The position numbers and the translations under genes were made by a program. DNA of 64,000 nucleotides from Deltaproteobacteria bacterium. GTDB lineage: Bacteria; Myxococcota_A; Polyangia; Polyangiales; Ga0077539. Location of the stretch: NCBI GenBank assembly GCA_016218725.1, contig JACRDB010000067.1, forward strand, positions 1-64,000. The letters are read 5' to 3'. Positions 7,295 to 16,011 of the stretch are shown here, piece after piece (the first letter of the stretch is position 1; every line of letters starts with the position of its first letter). The notes under the pieces are model-generated. The model was not told the DNA's origin. It did no database searches and worked only from the letters and a program-made list of their open reading frames with translations.

Positions 7295-8878
7295 ATGAAG
7301 CGTTCGACCAGGATCGCGGGCGTGGCGGCGGCGTGGGTGGTGCTCGCGGGGGGCGGGGAGGCGCTCGCCGGGGGCTTCGAGTTCGTGGACAACGGCACCG
7401 TGTCCAACGGCCGCGGCGGGGCGTTCACCGCCCGGGCCAGCGACGCCACGGCGCTGATGCTCAACGTGGCGGGCATCGGGACCGGCAGCGGTCGCAGGCT
7501 CCAGCTCTACGTCGGCGCCAACCTGTCGTTCTACAACAACTGCTTCGAGCGCGCCGGGCGCTACGACGGCATGGACGGCATGCCGGACATCAACCCCGTG
7601 GGCACGGTGTTCACCGACGGGTACATCAACCAGCCGTACCCGCGGGTGTGCAACGCCGGGGCGCCCTTCCCCGCCCCGCAGCTCATGGCCACCTACGCGG
7701 TCACCCCGCGCTTCGCCCTGGGCCTCGGGCTCTATGGCCCCAACTCCGTGGGCCGCACGGAGTACCCCGACCGGGTCACCACCGCCAACGGCGTGCTCGC
7801 CCCGGGGCCCGCGCGCTACATCCTCAACAAGGAAGACCTGCTGATCATCCACCCCACCCTGGCGGCCTCCTACGAGGTCATCCCCGGGATGCTCCGCCTC
7901 GGGGTGGCGCTCCAGCCGTCCATCGCGCACTTCCAGTTCACCACCTACGCCAACGCCCTGGGCGGCCAGGACCCGCGCTATGACCTCCGCACCGAGGTCA
8001 ACGCCACGGGCTTCTTCCTCGCGGGCAACCTCGGCGTGCTCTTCACCCCCACCAGCTTCCTCCAGGTCGGGGCCCAGGCCCACCTGTCGTCCAACGTGGA
8101 ATTGTCCGGCACCGGCCGCGCCACGGCCAACGCCTTCGCCAGCAACGCCTCCAGCCAGATCGTCACGGAGAACCTCCGGGTGGACAGCATGCGCACGGGC
8201 CTGCCCCACCAGTTCCGCCTCGGGGTGCGCTTCGTGATCCCCCGCGCTGGGCAGCAGCGCCTGAACGACCCCAACCCCGCCAGGCCCTACGACCCCATGC
8301 TCGACGAGCGCGCCGACATCGAGCTCGATGGCATGTACGAGACCAGCTCCGCCTTCAAGGACCTGACCATCCAGTTCAACACCATGGACCGCGTCCGCGT
8401 CGGGCCGAGCACCTCCAGCGCGCTCCCCACGGTGGCCATCCCCCACTCCTGGCGGGACGTCCTCGGCGTGCGCCTCGGCGGGGACGTGAACCTCCTGCCC
8501 GGGCGCCTCGCCGTCCGCGCGGGCGTCGCCTACGAGACCGCCGGCGCCCTCCCGAGGCTCCAGAACCTGGACCTGGCCGCGCCCCAGACCCTGTCGTTCC
8601 ACCTCGGCGGCACCTGGCGCTTCGCCAACCGCTTCGCCATCAATATCGCCTACGCCCACCACCTCGTCGGGACCGTGGACAACACCTCGGTCATCCCCGC
8701 CACCGGCCCCTACAACGACGGCAACGCCGGCCTGAGGCTCATCGGCACCAGCGGCCTGGTGAACTACTCCGCATGCAACGACAACAACATGGCCGGCGCG
8801 GGCGCCTGCGCCAACAACCGCGGCACCTTCACCTCGTCGCTCAACGTCGTGTCCCTCGGGTTCAACCTCGCGTTCTGA
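7295..8878 (+). CDS. FadL/OmpP1-type outer membrane porin
   Basis: 527 residues. A signal peptide (MKRSTRIAGVAAAWVVLAGG...ALA, cleaved around residue 25) precedes the typical FadL N-terminal hatch sequence: GGFEFVDNGTVSNGRGGAFTARASDATALMLNVAGI, which matches the family pattern of Gly-rich start, Ala-rich DA(T/S)A and NPA-like turn. The remainder alternates aromatic beta-strands and ends in Phe (LGFNLAF), as expected for a beta-barrel inserted by BAM. It should transport hydrophobic compounds such as long-chain fatty acids across the outer membrane. It lies 99 bp after dnaB, with a hairpin over its ribosome binding site, and is followed at 34 bp by a lipoprotein gene. Confidence 0.85.
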   Translation: MKRSTRIAGVAAAWVVLAGGGEALAGGFEFVDNGTVSNGRGGAFTARASDATALMLNVAGIGTGSGRRLQLYVGANLSFYNNCFERAGRYDGMDGMPDINPVGTVFTDGYINQPYPRVCNAGAPFPAPQLMATYAVTPRFALGLGLYGPNSVGRTEYPDRVTTANGVLAPGPARYILNKEDLLIIHPTLAASYEVIPGMLRLGVALQPSIAHFQFTTYANALGGQDPRYDLRTEVNATGFFLAGNLGVLFTPTSFLQVGAQAHLSSNVELSGTGRATANAFASNASSQIVTENLRVDSMRTGLPHQFRLGVRFVIPRAGQQRLNDPNPARPYDPMLDERADIELDGMYETSSAFKDLTIQFNTMDRVRVGPSTSSALPTVAIPHSWRDVLGVRLGGDVNLLPGRLAVRAGVAYETAGALPRLQNLDLAAPQTLSFHLGGTWRFANRFAINIAYAHHLVGTVDNTSVIPATGPYNDGNAGLRLIGTSGLVNYSACNDNNMAGAGACANNRGTFTSSLNVVSLGFNLAF

Positions 8879-8912
8879 CAGATTCATCAGTGATTTCAAG
8901 AGGTTCCACATC

Positions 8913-9818
8913 ATGAAGCGCGCCCTGCTGCCACTCCTCGCGCTCGCCCTCGGGTGCTCCTCCACGGGCACCCCGGCGACGCAGACGCCCGCCGCCACGG
9001 GCCCCCTCACGGACGCGGGGATGTTGTCCAACGCCCCGGACGCCACGCCGCCGACGCCGACGCCGCCGCCGCCGCCCCCGACGCCCCCGAGCGTCACCGC
9101 GGGGGAGCGCCGGGCGGTGCCCGCGCCCACGCCCACGGTGGCCATCACCGCCCCGAGGGACAACGCCACGCTCCGGGAGAACCGCCTGGAGGTGCGCTTG
9201 AACGTGCGCAACTGGCGCAACGTCACCGACGCCGCGGACCGGCGCCACGTCCACCTCATCCTCGACAACAACGAGTACATCCGTGTGGATGACCCCACCA
9301 GGCCGTACGCCCTGGAGAACCTCAGCGAGGGCACCCACGTCCTGCGGGCCTTCCCGGGCTGGGAGACCCACGAGTCGGTCAAGACCGACGGGGCCTTCGC
9401 CATGGTGGTGTTCCATGTGGGGCGCCCGTCGCAGGGCTGGACCTTCAACCGCCGGGCGCCGCTGCTCACGTACTCGCGCCCCAAGGGGACCATGAACGGC
9501 GCCGACGCCGACCGGATCCTCTTGGACTACTACCTCACCAACGTGCCCGCGGCGGACCTCGGTCCCCAGGGGGTGCGCGTGCGCCCCACGCTGGACGGCC
9601 AGGCCCTGAGCGACCTCACCCAGTGGGTGCCCTACTACCTGGAGCACCTCACGGACGGCGAGCACACCCTGGTGCTGGACCTCCTCGGGCGCGACGGGCA
9701 GCCCCTGCCAGGGCCCTTCAACCACGTCGAGCGCCGGATCACCGTGAACCACAACCCGCCCCCGGCTGCTCCCCCGGCCGCGGGCGCCCCGGCGCCCGAC
9801 CCCCACGCGGGGCACTGA
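8913..9818 (+). CDS. lipoprotein with Pro-rich linker and Ig-like/DUF4399-like domains
   Basis: 301 residues. A lipoprotein signal (LLPLLALALGC, Cys at about 15) is followed by a Thr/Ala/Pro linker with a run of prolines (about 45-62). Two beta-rich segments follow. The first contains HVHLILDNNEYIRVDDP and EGTHVLRAFPGWETHESVK, which look like the DUF4399/Ig-like fold that binds no known ligand. The second begins near residue 210. The C-terminus ends PDPHAGH, a His-rich tail. A single base separates it from the next gene, so the two are co-transcribed. Its function is unknown; the FadL porin upstream suggests a shared envelope role. Confidence 0.7.
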   Translation: MKRALLPLLALALGCSSTGTPATQTPAATGPLTDAGMLSNAPDATPPTPTPPPPPPTPPSVTAGERRAVPAPTPTVAITAPRDNATLRENRLEVRLNVRNWRNVTDAADRRHVHLILDNNEYIRVDDPTRPYALENLSEGTHVLRAFPGWETHESVKTDGAFAMVVFHVGRPSQGWTFNRRAPLLTYSRPKGTMNGADADRILLDYYLTNVPAADLGPQGVRVRPTLDGQALSDLTQWVPYYLEHLTDGEHTLVLDLLGRDGQPLPGPFNHVERRITVNHNPPPAAPPAAGAPAPDPHAGH

Positions 9819-9819
9819 A

Positions 9820-11430
9820 ATGAGCGCCCCCGGGGAACCCGCGGACAGCGCCGCGAGCGAGGCCGCCGAGGAGGCCTCGTGGGAGCTCACCACCGCCGAG
9901 GCCCTCCAGCGCCGCGGGGAGCTCGCCGAGGCCGCGAGCTGGTACCGCCGCGCCGCCGAGCACCTCATGGACGCCGGCGACGACGACCGCGCCCTGGAGA
10001 TCGCTCGCCTCGCCGCGGAGCTCGTGGAGCTGGCCCGCGCAAAGAGCGCCGCGCAGGCCGCGTCGGCGCCGGTCCCCGCGCCCGCGGTCCCTGAAGAAGA
10101 ACCCGCCGTGGAGGACGTGTCCGCCGATGCGGTCACCGAGGCCTTCGCGGTGGAGGCCCCGAGGGGGCCCTACGTGCCCCACCCCTTCGAGGCGTCCACG
10201 GACCCGGAGCTCGCGCAGGTCGTTGCTGCGCCGCACGTCGCGACGCTGGAGGGCCCCGCCCTCGCGCTCCAGGACCCGCCCCTGGTGGCGGTGGAGGCCC
10301 CGGCGCCCGAGGCCCCCGAGCCCGTGCAGGAGCCCCGGGCCCACGCCCCGGAGCCTCCCTCGCAGCCGGCGGCCAGGCCATCGCAGAAGCCGTCGTTCAA
10401 GGTGCCGCTGCCGCCCACCATGGCGGTGCCCCCGGGGCTTACCACGCCCGGCTTCACCCCGGTGGTGCCCCTGGCGGCCCACGTGACCGCGGCGCCGCCC
10501 ATGATCGACCCGGCCCTGCGGCCAGGGCCGTCGTTTACGTCCACGCTGCGCCCGGCGGCGACGATGCCCGCGTCGGAGCCCCCGGCGCGTGGGAGGCTCC
10601 ACTCGTACATGCCCTCGCGGGGGCCCGAGAGCGACCAGCTCGCCCACCGCCTCCCGGCCCTGCCGGTCTTCGCCGAGCTGCCCCTGGAGACCCTCCGGGC
10701 GCTGGCCCGTCAGGCCACGGTGGTGCAGTTCCACCCGGGCGGCACCATGATCGACGGGAGCGCCCTGGGCGGGCCCATGCTGGTGCTCACGGGCGGCACC
10801 GCGCTCGTGTGGTTCAGCCGCAACGCGCGGCGGGGCATCGCCGTCGGGGCCACCGCCGGGGACCTCGTGGGCGAGCTCGGGGCGTACTTCGGCGGGCTCC
10901 AGGTCACCACCGTCACCGCCGAGACCGACGTCGAGGCCGTGGCCTTCGCGCCGTCCATGGTGCGGGCCCTCGCCAAGGACTTCTCGGCCTTCCGCACGAT
11001 GCTCCACGAGGTCGCCTGGGAGCGCGCCTTCGAGGCCCTCCACGTGGACGCCCCGCTCCTGCAACGGGTGGACGCCACCAGCCGCTCGGCGGTGCTGGAG
11101 GTGGGCGAGTTCGTGCGCCTCCAGGAGGGCGACGCGATGATGGTCGAGGGCACGCCCTCCAGCGCCGTGTGGCTCCTGGCCGCGGGCGAGGTGGAGCTCT
11201 ACGGCGGCGACCTCGGCCTCGGGAGGCTGCGCGTGGGCCGCGCCGGGGACGCCTTCGGCCTCGTGGGGGTGCTCGGCCACGAGCCCTGCGGGGTGAGCGT
11301 GAGGGCCGTGCGCGAGGTGCTCGCCGCGCGCATCGAGGCCCGCGCCTTCCGCGCCCTGGCCAACGCCCACCCGGAGCTCGCCCGCGCCCTGGACGTGGTG
11401 GGCATCGAGGGCAGCGGGATCCTCTGTTGA
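9820..11430 (+). CDS. protein with two degenerate cyclic-nucleotide-binding-like domains
   Basis: 536 residues. Residues 1-75 form a TPR-like helical pair (EALQRRGELAEAASWYRRAAEHLMDAGDDDRALEIARLAAELV). A Pro/Ala-rich disordered linker covers about 85-265. Two cAMP/cGMP-binding-type beta-barrels follow: about 280-395 (LPVFAELPLETLRALARQATVVQFHPGG...GDLVGELGAYFGG) and about 400-525 (LLQRVDATSRSAVLEVGEFVRLQEGDAMMVEG). Neither keeps the full phosphate-binding cassette (consensus FGExAL...R), so nucleotide binding is doubtful. There is no catalytic or HTH domain. It overlaps the next gene by TTGA. Confidence 0.7.
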   Translation: MSAPGEPADSAASEAAEEASWELTTAEALQRRGELAEAASWYRRAAEHLMDAGDDDRALEIARLAAELVELARAKSAAQAASAPVPAPAVPEEEPAVEDVSADAVTEAFAVEAPRGPYVPHPFEASTDPELAQVVAAPHVATLEGPALALQDPPLVAVEAPAPEAPEPVQEPRAHAPEPPSQPAARPSQKPSFKVPLPPTMAVPPGLTTPGFTPVVPLAAHVTAAPPMIDPALRPGPSFTSTLRPAATMPASEPPARGRLHSYMPSRGPESDQLAHRLPALPVFAELPLETLRALARQATVVQFHPGGTMIDGSALGGPMLVLTGGTALVWFSRNARRGIAVGATAGDLVGELGAYFGGLQVTTVTAETDVEAVAFAPSMVRALAKDFSAFRTMLHEVAWERAFEALHVDAPLLQRVDATSRSAVLEVGEFVRLQEGDAMMVEGTPSSAVWLLAAGEVELYGGDLGLGRLRVGRAGDAFGLVGVLGHEPCGVSVRAVREVLAARIEARAFRALANAHPELARALDVVGIEGSGILC

Positions 11431-12047
11431 CCCCCTCCGGGCGCTACGTGGCCGTCGCCGGGAACATGGGCTCCGGCAAGAGCTCCCTGGTCCAGTGGCT
11501 CTGCCAGCACTTCGACCTCACGCCCTTCTTCGAGCCCCACGACGAGAACCCGTACCTCGCGGATTTCTACGGCGACATGGCCCGCTGGGCCTTCTCGTCG
11601 CAGCTCTTCTTCCTGGTGCGGCGCTTCAAGATCCACCGTGCCCTGGAGTCCCTCGGGCGCCCGGTCGTGCAAGACCGCACCCTCTACGAAGACGCCGAGG
11701 TCTTCGCCGCGCACCTGCACCAGCAGGGCCACATCGACGACCGCGACTGGGCCACCTACACCGACCTCTACGAGACCCTCCGCAGGGACCTGCGCCCCCC
11801 GGACCTGATGATCTACCTTCGCTGCGGCCCGAAGACCCTGCGGCAGCGAATCCGCACCCGCGGGAGGAGCTACGAGCAGGCCATCCCCGGGGCGTACCTG
11901 CGCGCGCTGGAGGGCCTCTACAAGCGCTGGTTCGCGGGCTACGACCGCTCGCCGACGCTGGTGATTGACACCGACCGGATGGACTACGTGACGGAGCTCT
12001 TTGACCGCCGGGCGCTACTCGACGCCCTGGCGCGGCACCTGGGGTGA
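11427..12047 (+). CDS. deoxynucleoside kinase family protein
   Basis: 206 residues from TTG at 11427, which overlaps the stop of the preceding gene (TTGA). The Walker A motif GNMGSGKSS (about residues 11-19) starts the protein just as in the dCK/dGK/dNK family. EPHDENPYLADFYGD (substrate loop), SSQLFFLVRRF, QDRTLYEDAEVFA (DR[ST] motif) and an arginine-rich lid (LRQRIRTRGRSYE) follow in order. It phosphorylates deoxynucleosides for salvage; base preference cannot be read off. The 3' end overlaps the convergent membrane-protein gene by 33 bp. Confidence 0.88.
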   Translation: MTPSGRYVAVAGNMGSGKSSLVQWLCQHFDLTPFFEPHDENPYLADFYGDMARWAFSSQLFFLVRRFKIHRALESLGRPVVQDRTLYEDAEVFAAHLHQQGHIDDRDWATYTDLYETLRRDLRPPDLMIYLRCGPKTLRQRIRTRGRSYEQAIPGAYLRALEGLYKRWFAGYDRSPTLVIDTDRMDYVTELFDRRALLDALARHLG

Positions 12048-13139
12048 GGTGGTGGGCTCGCGCCGGGCGGCCGCTTCCAGGAGGAGCATCCCGAGCGCCA
12101 GGGTGGTGATCCGCAGCGGGTCCACGACGGCCACCACCGTGGCGTGGCCGAAGCCCGCCATCATGATGGACGCCCAGCCGAAGGCCCGGAGCGCCGCGGA
12201 GGGGTCCCCGGCGGGCGCGGGCGGCGAGGACTCCCCCGGGGCGGGGTCGGGCCTGCGGGGCGTGTCCTGGGCCGCGAGGGAGAGCGTGAGGCACGCCAGG
12301 AGCCCCGACAGGAGCAGGGAATAGAGCGCGAGCTCCCAGGCCGGGGGGTGCCCCACGCGCCCCGTGGGCAGGAGCGCGAAGCGCACCCCGAAGGACGCCC
12401 GGGCGATGCCCTCGGAGGTCCTCGGGACGTTCCATGGGAGCGCGGCGAGGAGCGTCGCGAGGGTCAGGGGCATCACCGCGAAGACCGCCGTGCGAGGCCC
12501 CCCCACGGCGCGCACGCTGCACCGGGCGCACCACACGACGGCCAGGGCCACGCCCCCGAAGGCCAGGAGCTCCCCGAAGGGCGAGAGCGCCAGGGCGACC
12601 CTGCGCCAGGGAGACGTGGGCGACAGCGCCAGGCGCCCGAGGGGCACCAGCAGCTCGGCGAGCTCGCCCGCGGTGAGGAGCGCGAGGAGCACCCTCGGGA
12701 GCCAGCGCCCGGTGGCGCCCACCACCGCGGAGGCGCCGGCCAGGAGCACGGTGACGGCGGTGCCCGCCAGGGCCGCGCCCTGGAGGTCCTGCGGGGCGCG
12801 CCCGAGCATGGCGGCGCCGAGGAGCGCCGAGGGGGGCACCAGGGCCAGGAGGCGCAGGGTGGTGCCGAGGCCGCCGAGGAAGCCCGGGACATGGCGGTCC
12901 ACGGTGAGGCGCACCAGGGCGACGGGGGCCAGGAGGAGCCCCGCGATGGTGGTGAAGACTCCCACCTGGGCGAGCCAGGGGGTGCGCGCGGCGAGGCCCA
13001 GGAACACATGGGTGACCACGAAGCCCACGGCCAGGAGGTGCACCGCCCAGAGCGACGGAAAGGGCACCAGGGCCAGCGCGGAGCGCCGCGCAGGGAGGGC
13101 CGTGATGGTCAGGGGCGCCGCCTCCGAGGGGTCCGTCAC
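12015..13139 (-). CDS. polytopic membrane protein of unknown function
   Basis: 374 residues with about nine hydrophobic segments spread from residue 25 to 355 (for example PSLWAVHLLAVGFVVTHVFL, LLLAPVALVRL, LLGAAMLG, TVLLAGASAVVGA, LLAFGGVALAVVWC). A cytoplasmic-looking Pro/Ser loop lies near 310. No recognisable catalytic motif was found. The start is GTG, overlapping the stop of the ParA-J-HTH gene (GTGA), so the two are translationally coupled. The membrane protein may be the partner or anchor of that fusion protein. Its 3' end overlaps the kinase gene on the other strand. Confidence 0.7.
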   Translation of the reverse strand: MTDPSEAAPLTITALPARRSALALVPFPSLWAVHLLAVGFVVTHVFLGLAARTPWLAQVGVFTTIAGLLLAPVALVRLTVDRHVPGFLGGLGTTLRLLALVPPSALLGAAMLGRAPQDLQGAALAGTAVTVLLAGASAVVGATGRWLPRVLLALLTAGELAELLVPLGRLALSPTSPWRRVALALSPFGELLAFGGVALAVVWCARCSVRAVGGPRTAVFAVMPLTLATLLAALPWNVPRTSEGIARASFGVRFALLPTGRVGHPPAWELALYSLLLSGLLACLTLSLAAQDTPRRPDPAPGESSPPAPAGDPSAALRAFGWASIMMAGFGHATVVAVVDPLRITTLALGMLLLEAAARREPTTSPQVPRQGVE

Positions 13140-14635
13140 CGGGCCTCCGGGCGACGCATGCGCCGAAGGTAGGAGCGCACCACGAGCTCCGGGTCCAGCC
13201 GCAGGAGCTTGGCCACCTCGGTCACGAAGCCACGGGTGTACACCGTCGCGGGCAGGGTGTTGAAGTCTTCTTCTTCGATGGCCCGGAGGTACACCGGTGA
13301 GATCCGGGTGCGGGCGGCCACGTCCCGGAGGTCGATCCCTCGGGCCTCGCGCACCGCCCGCAGGAGCGGGCCCGTGTAGTCCGTGTCGGGCGTGAGCACC
13401 GGCATGGGGACCTCCACCGACGGGCTGCCTTCACCGCCCGGCTCCGGCGGGAGCGACAGCGCCCGGAGCTCGCTGGCCGGGGTGATCGAGAGGTCATAGG
13501 GCCTGCGCCGGGACGGATCCAAAAGGACATCCCGCGCCTCCTCGATGCGCGCCACCATGGCCGAGACCTCCGCCTCGGTCACCAGGCCCGCCAGGCTCAG
13601 GGACTCCGACGACCACACCTCCCGGGTCTTGCGGTACGCCCGGCGAAGCTCCTCGTCGCTGGCCCCTCGGTCCAGGGCGAGGATGTCGTAGTGTGTAGGT
13701 GAAGGTGGGGGTATACCAGGTAATGTAGGCGTGAGCCTGGAGGGTTCGACGGTGAGGAGCCTCCGGGCGATGCGTTCGAGGTTTCGGCTGGCCTTGGCGG
13801 CGGGGGCGTCGAGGAGGAGGGGCTTGCGGCGCCGGGCGGCGAGGGGGACGGCGTCATCGAACTCGACGGGGCCGAGGTTCTCCAGGTGGACGCCGAGGAC
13901 GCGCTGGGCGACCCTGGCGATGGCGTCACCGAGCTCCAGGTCGGCGCGGGAGCGGGACTGGTTGACCACGAGCCTGGGGCGGAGGCGGTGGAGCTCGGCC
14001 CAGGCGAGGGCTCCGGGGTCTTCTCCCTGGGCGGCGAGGATCTCGGCGAGCTTGAGGGGCGCCGGGGGCCCGAGGCGGTTGCGCACGGTGGCCTGGAGGA
14101 GGCCGAGCGCCGGGGCGTCGTCCTTCAGGCGCTGGGCGAGCCTGCGGGCGTAGGCGTGGCGCAGGAGGCGGTAGAGGGCCTCGATGGCGGACGGCTCCGG
14201 GGTGGTGACCAGCACCATGGCGTCGCTGTCGAGGAGGGCGTCCAGGGAGCGGCCCGAGAGGCTCGCGCCGAGGTCCAGGACGCACACCTCGGCGTTGCTG
14301 GCGCGGGAGAGCTCGCGCGGGGACCGCAGGGCCACGTCGGGCCTGGGGCCGAGCTCGCTGGAGGCCTCCAGGAGGCGCAGCTTGGGCACGCTGGTCTCGG
14401 CGCCGCGGGGGTCGTAGGGGGCGGGGGCCCAGAGGTCCCGAGGGGTGTCCTGGGCGACCACGCCGAGGGAGCGCCCGAGGCAGGTGGCCTGCGTGGCGGC
14501 GTCCACCAGGAGCGCGCGCTTGCCGAGCTGGGCGACGAAGATGGCGATGCCGGTGGCCAGCAGGGACCGGCCCACGCCGCCCTTGGCGCCCCCCACGGCG
14601 ATGATCCTCGGGCCCGGGCCCAGGCTCTCCGGCAT
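13136..14635 (-). CDS. ParA/MinD ATPase - J-like domain - RodZ-type HTH fusion
   Basis: 499 residues. Residues 9-300 are a MinD/FlhG-like ATPase with the deviant Walker A GGAKGGVGRS, VLDLGASLSG and LVTTPEPSAIEALYRLLRHA. Residues about 318-385 look like a J domain (HYDILALDRGASDEELRRAYRKTREVW...EEARDVLLDPSRRRPYD), but the HPD tripeptide that stimulates DnaK is absent (WSSES in its place). Residues about 425-495 form an HTH_25/RodZ-like domain (LLRAVREARGIDLRDVAARTRISPVYLRAIEEEDFNTLPATVYTRGFV), normally found on cytoskeletal RodZ. This combination suggests a positioning or polarity protein. The linker at 13690-13740 uses markedly AT-rich codons. It is coupled by GTGA to a membrane protein. Confidence 0.88.
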   Translation of the reverse strand: MPESLGPGPRIIAVGGAKGGVGRSLLATGIAIFVAQLGKRALLVDAATQATCLGRSLGVVAQDTPRDLWAPAPYDPRGAETSVPKLRLLEASSELGPRPDVALRSPRELSRASNAEVCVLDLGASLSGRSLDALLDSDAMVLVTTPEPSAIEALYRLLRHAYARRLAQRLKDDAPALGLLQATVRNRLGPPAPLKLAEILAAQGEDPGALAWAELHRLRPRLVVNQSRSRADLELGDAIARVAQRVLGVHLENLGPVEFDDAVPLAARRRKPLLLDAPAAKASRNLERIARRLLTVEPSRLTPTLPGIPPPSPTHYDILALDRGASDEELRRAYRKTREVWSSESLSLAGLVTEAEVSAMVARIEEARDVLLDPSRRRPYDLSITPASELRALSLPPEPGGEGSPSVEVPMPVLTPDTDYTGPLLRAVREARGIDLRDVAARTRISPVYLRAIEEEDFNTLPATVYTRGFVTEVAKLLRLDPELVVRSYLRRMRRPEAR

Positions 14636-14703
14636 GGCGGGTACATAGCACGCCGCGAGGGGCTGCCGAGAGAGGTCCCGCTGCGCTACACCCGGAGGGC
14701 GCC

Positions 14704-15900
14704 ATGCGATCTCTGGAGCTGTTCATTGATTACACCTGCCCCTACGCGTACCTGGCCAGCGTGCAGGCGGAGGCCGCCGCGAGGCGGGCGGGCGCGGCGC
14801 TCTCCTGGCGGCCCTTCCTGCTGGGTGGGGTCTTCAAGGCCGTGGGCACGCCGCAGCGGCTCTTCGAGGCCCTGTCTCCGGCGAAGGCGCGGCACAACGG
14901 CCTGGACATGGCCCGCTGGGCCGCGCGCCACGGGGTCCCGCTGCGCATGCCCGAGGGGCACCCGTACCGCTCGGTGGAGGCGCTCCGGGCGACGCTGGCG
15001 GCGGGCTGCGACCCGGCGGTGATCCACGGGTTCTACCGCGCGTACTGGGCGCAGGGCCGCCCCGTGTCGGACCCGGAGACCCTGCGCGCGGTGCTCACCG
15101 ACGCCGGTCACGACGCCGCGGAGGTGCTCGCGCGCGCGGACGCTCCGGCCACGCGCGAGGCGCTGCGCGAGGCCACGGACCGGGCCATCGCCCTCGGGGT
15201 CTTCGGCGCTCCGGCCCTGCTGGTGGACGGCGCCGAGCTCTACTGGGGCCAGGACCGCCTGGCCATGGCCCTGGGCGAGCCGCCGGTCACGGACGCCACC
15301 CCGAGGCCCCGCACCGGGCGCGTGTTGGAGCTCTACTGGGACTTCTCCTCGCCCTTCGCGTACCTGGCGAGCGCCCAGGCCGAGGCCCTGGCGGCCCGCA
15401 CCGGCGCGGCGCTGGTGCACCGCCCGATGCTCCTGGGCGGGCTCTTCAAGGCCCTGGGCCAGGACGACGTGCCGCTGTTGTCCTTTGGTGAAGCGCGCCA
15501 GCGGTACTACCACCGGGACCTGGAGCGCCTGGCGGCCTGGTGGGGCGTGCCGTTCCGTTTTCCGTCGCGCTTCCCCCTGCGCACGGTGCTGCCCCTGAGG
15601 GTGTACCTCGCGCTCCCGGAGGCGCGCAGGGGCGCCTTCCGCCACGGCGTCTTTCGCGCGGCCTGGGCCGAGGACCGGGACGTCTCCGACCCCGCGGTGC
15701 TGACCGAGCTCCTGGGCGACGGCGCCGCCGAGGTGCTGCTCCGGGCGTCCACGGACGAGGTGAAGAGCGCGCTCCGGAGCGCCACGGACCGCGCCCTGGC
15801 CGAGGGCGTCTTCGGCGCGCCCACCTGGGTGGTGGATGGGACCGAGCTCTTCTGGGGCCAGGACCGCATCCCCCTGGTCGAGAGCGCCTTGACAACATAA
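14704..15900 (+). CDS. tandem (fused duplicate) 2-hydroxychromene-2-carboxylate isomerase / DsbA-like protein
   Basis: 398 residues made of two homologous halves of about 195 residues (1-198 and 205-398). Each has a thioredoxin-fold start (LELFIDYTCPYAYLASVQAE and LELYWDFSSPFAYLASAQAE), RPFLLGGVFKA / RPMLLGGLFKA, and a C-terminal GVFGAP..VDG.EL(Y/F)WGQDR. These are hallmarks of the HCCA isomerase / GST-kappa family, which uses a Ser or Cys and glutathione. The first half has Cys-Pro (TCPYAY), the second Ser-Pro (SSPFAY), so the copies may have diverged catalytically. Usual members are single-domain and about 200 residues long. Start: GGAGGG lies 8 bases before the ATG. Confidence 0.88.
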   Translation: MRSLELFIDYTCPYAYLASVQAEAAARRAGAALSWRPFLLGGVFKAVGTPQRLFEALSPAKARHNGLDMARWAARHGVPLRMPEGHPYRSVEALRATLAAGCDPAVIHGFYRAYWAQGRPVSDPETLRAVLTDAGHDAAEVLARADAPATREALREATDRAIALGVFGAPALLVDGAELYWGQDRLAMALGEPPVTDATPRPRTGRVLELYWDFSSPFAYLASAQAEALAARTGAALVHRPMLLGGLFKALGQDDVPLLSFGEARQRYYHRDLERLAAWWGVPFRFPSRFPLRTVLPLRVYLALPEARRGAFRHGVFRAAWAEDRDVSDPAVLTELLGDGAAEVLLRASTDEVKSALRSATDRALAEGVFGAPTWVVDGTELFWGQDRIPLVESALTT

Positions 15901-15935
15901 CACCTCCCCGGGGTGGGTGTTGCCCGGAGGAGGTG
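15901..15935 (+). terminator. strong hairpin after the isomerase gene
   Basis: Starting directly after the stop codon, 15901-15912 pairs with 15923-15935 in a 12-bp stem with one bulged A (15928) and a 10-base loop. No T tract follows, so it would be a non-canonical terminator or 3' stabiliser. Confidence 0.5.
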
Positions 15936-16011
15936 GGTGGTGTAGGTGTTCGTGCGCAGGGCGCCCTGGGCGGTGTACGTCGGGGTGTGTCCTCGGAGGA
16001 GCTGTAGGAAG

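Noticed and set aside
6683..9493. Open frame of about 936 codons antisense to dnaB, the porin and the lipoprotein gene
   Set aside because: Translation is Val/Gly/Ala/Arg-rich low complexity and the real genes lie on the other strand.
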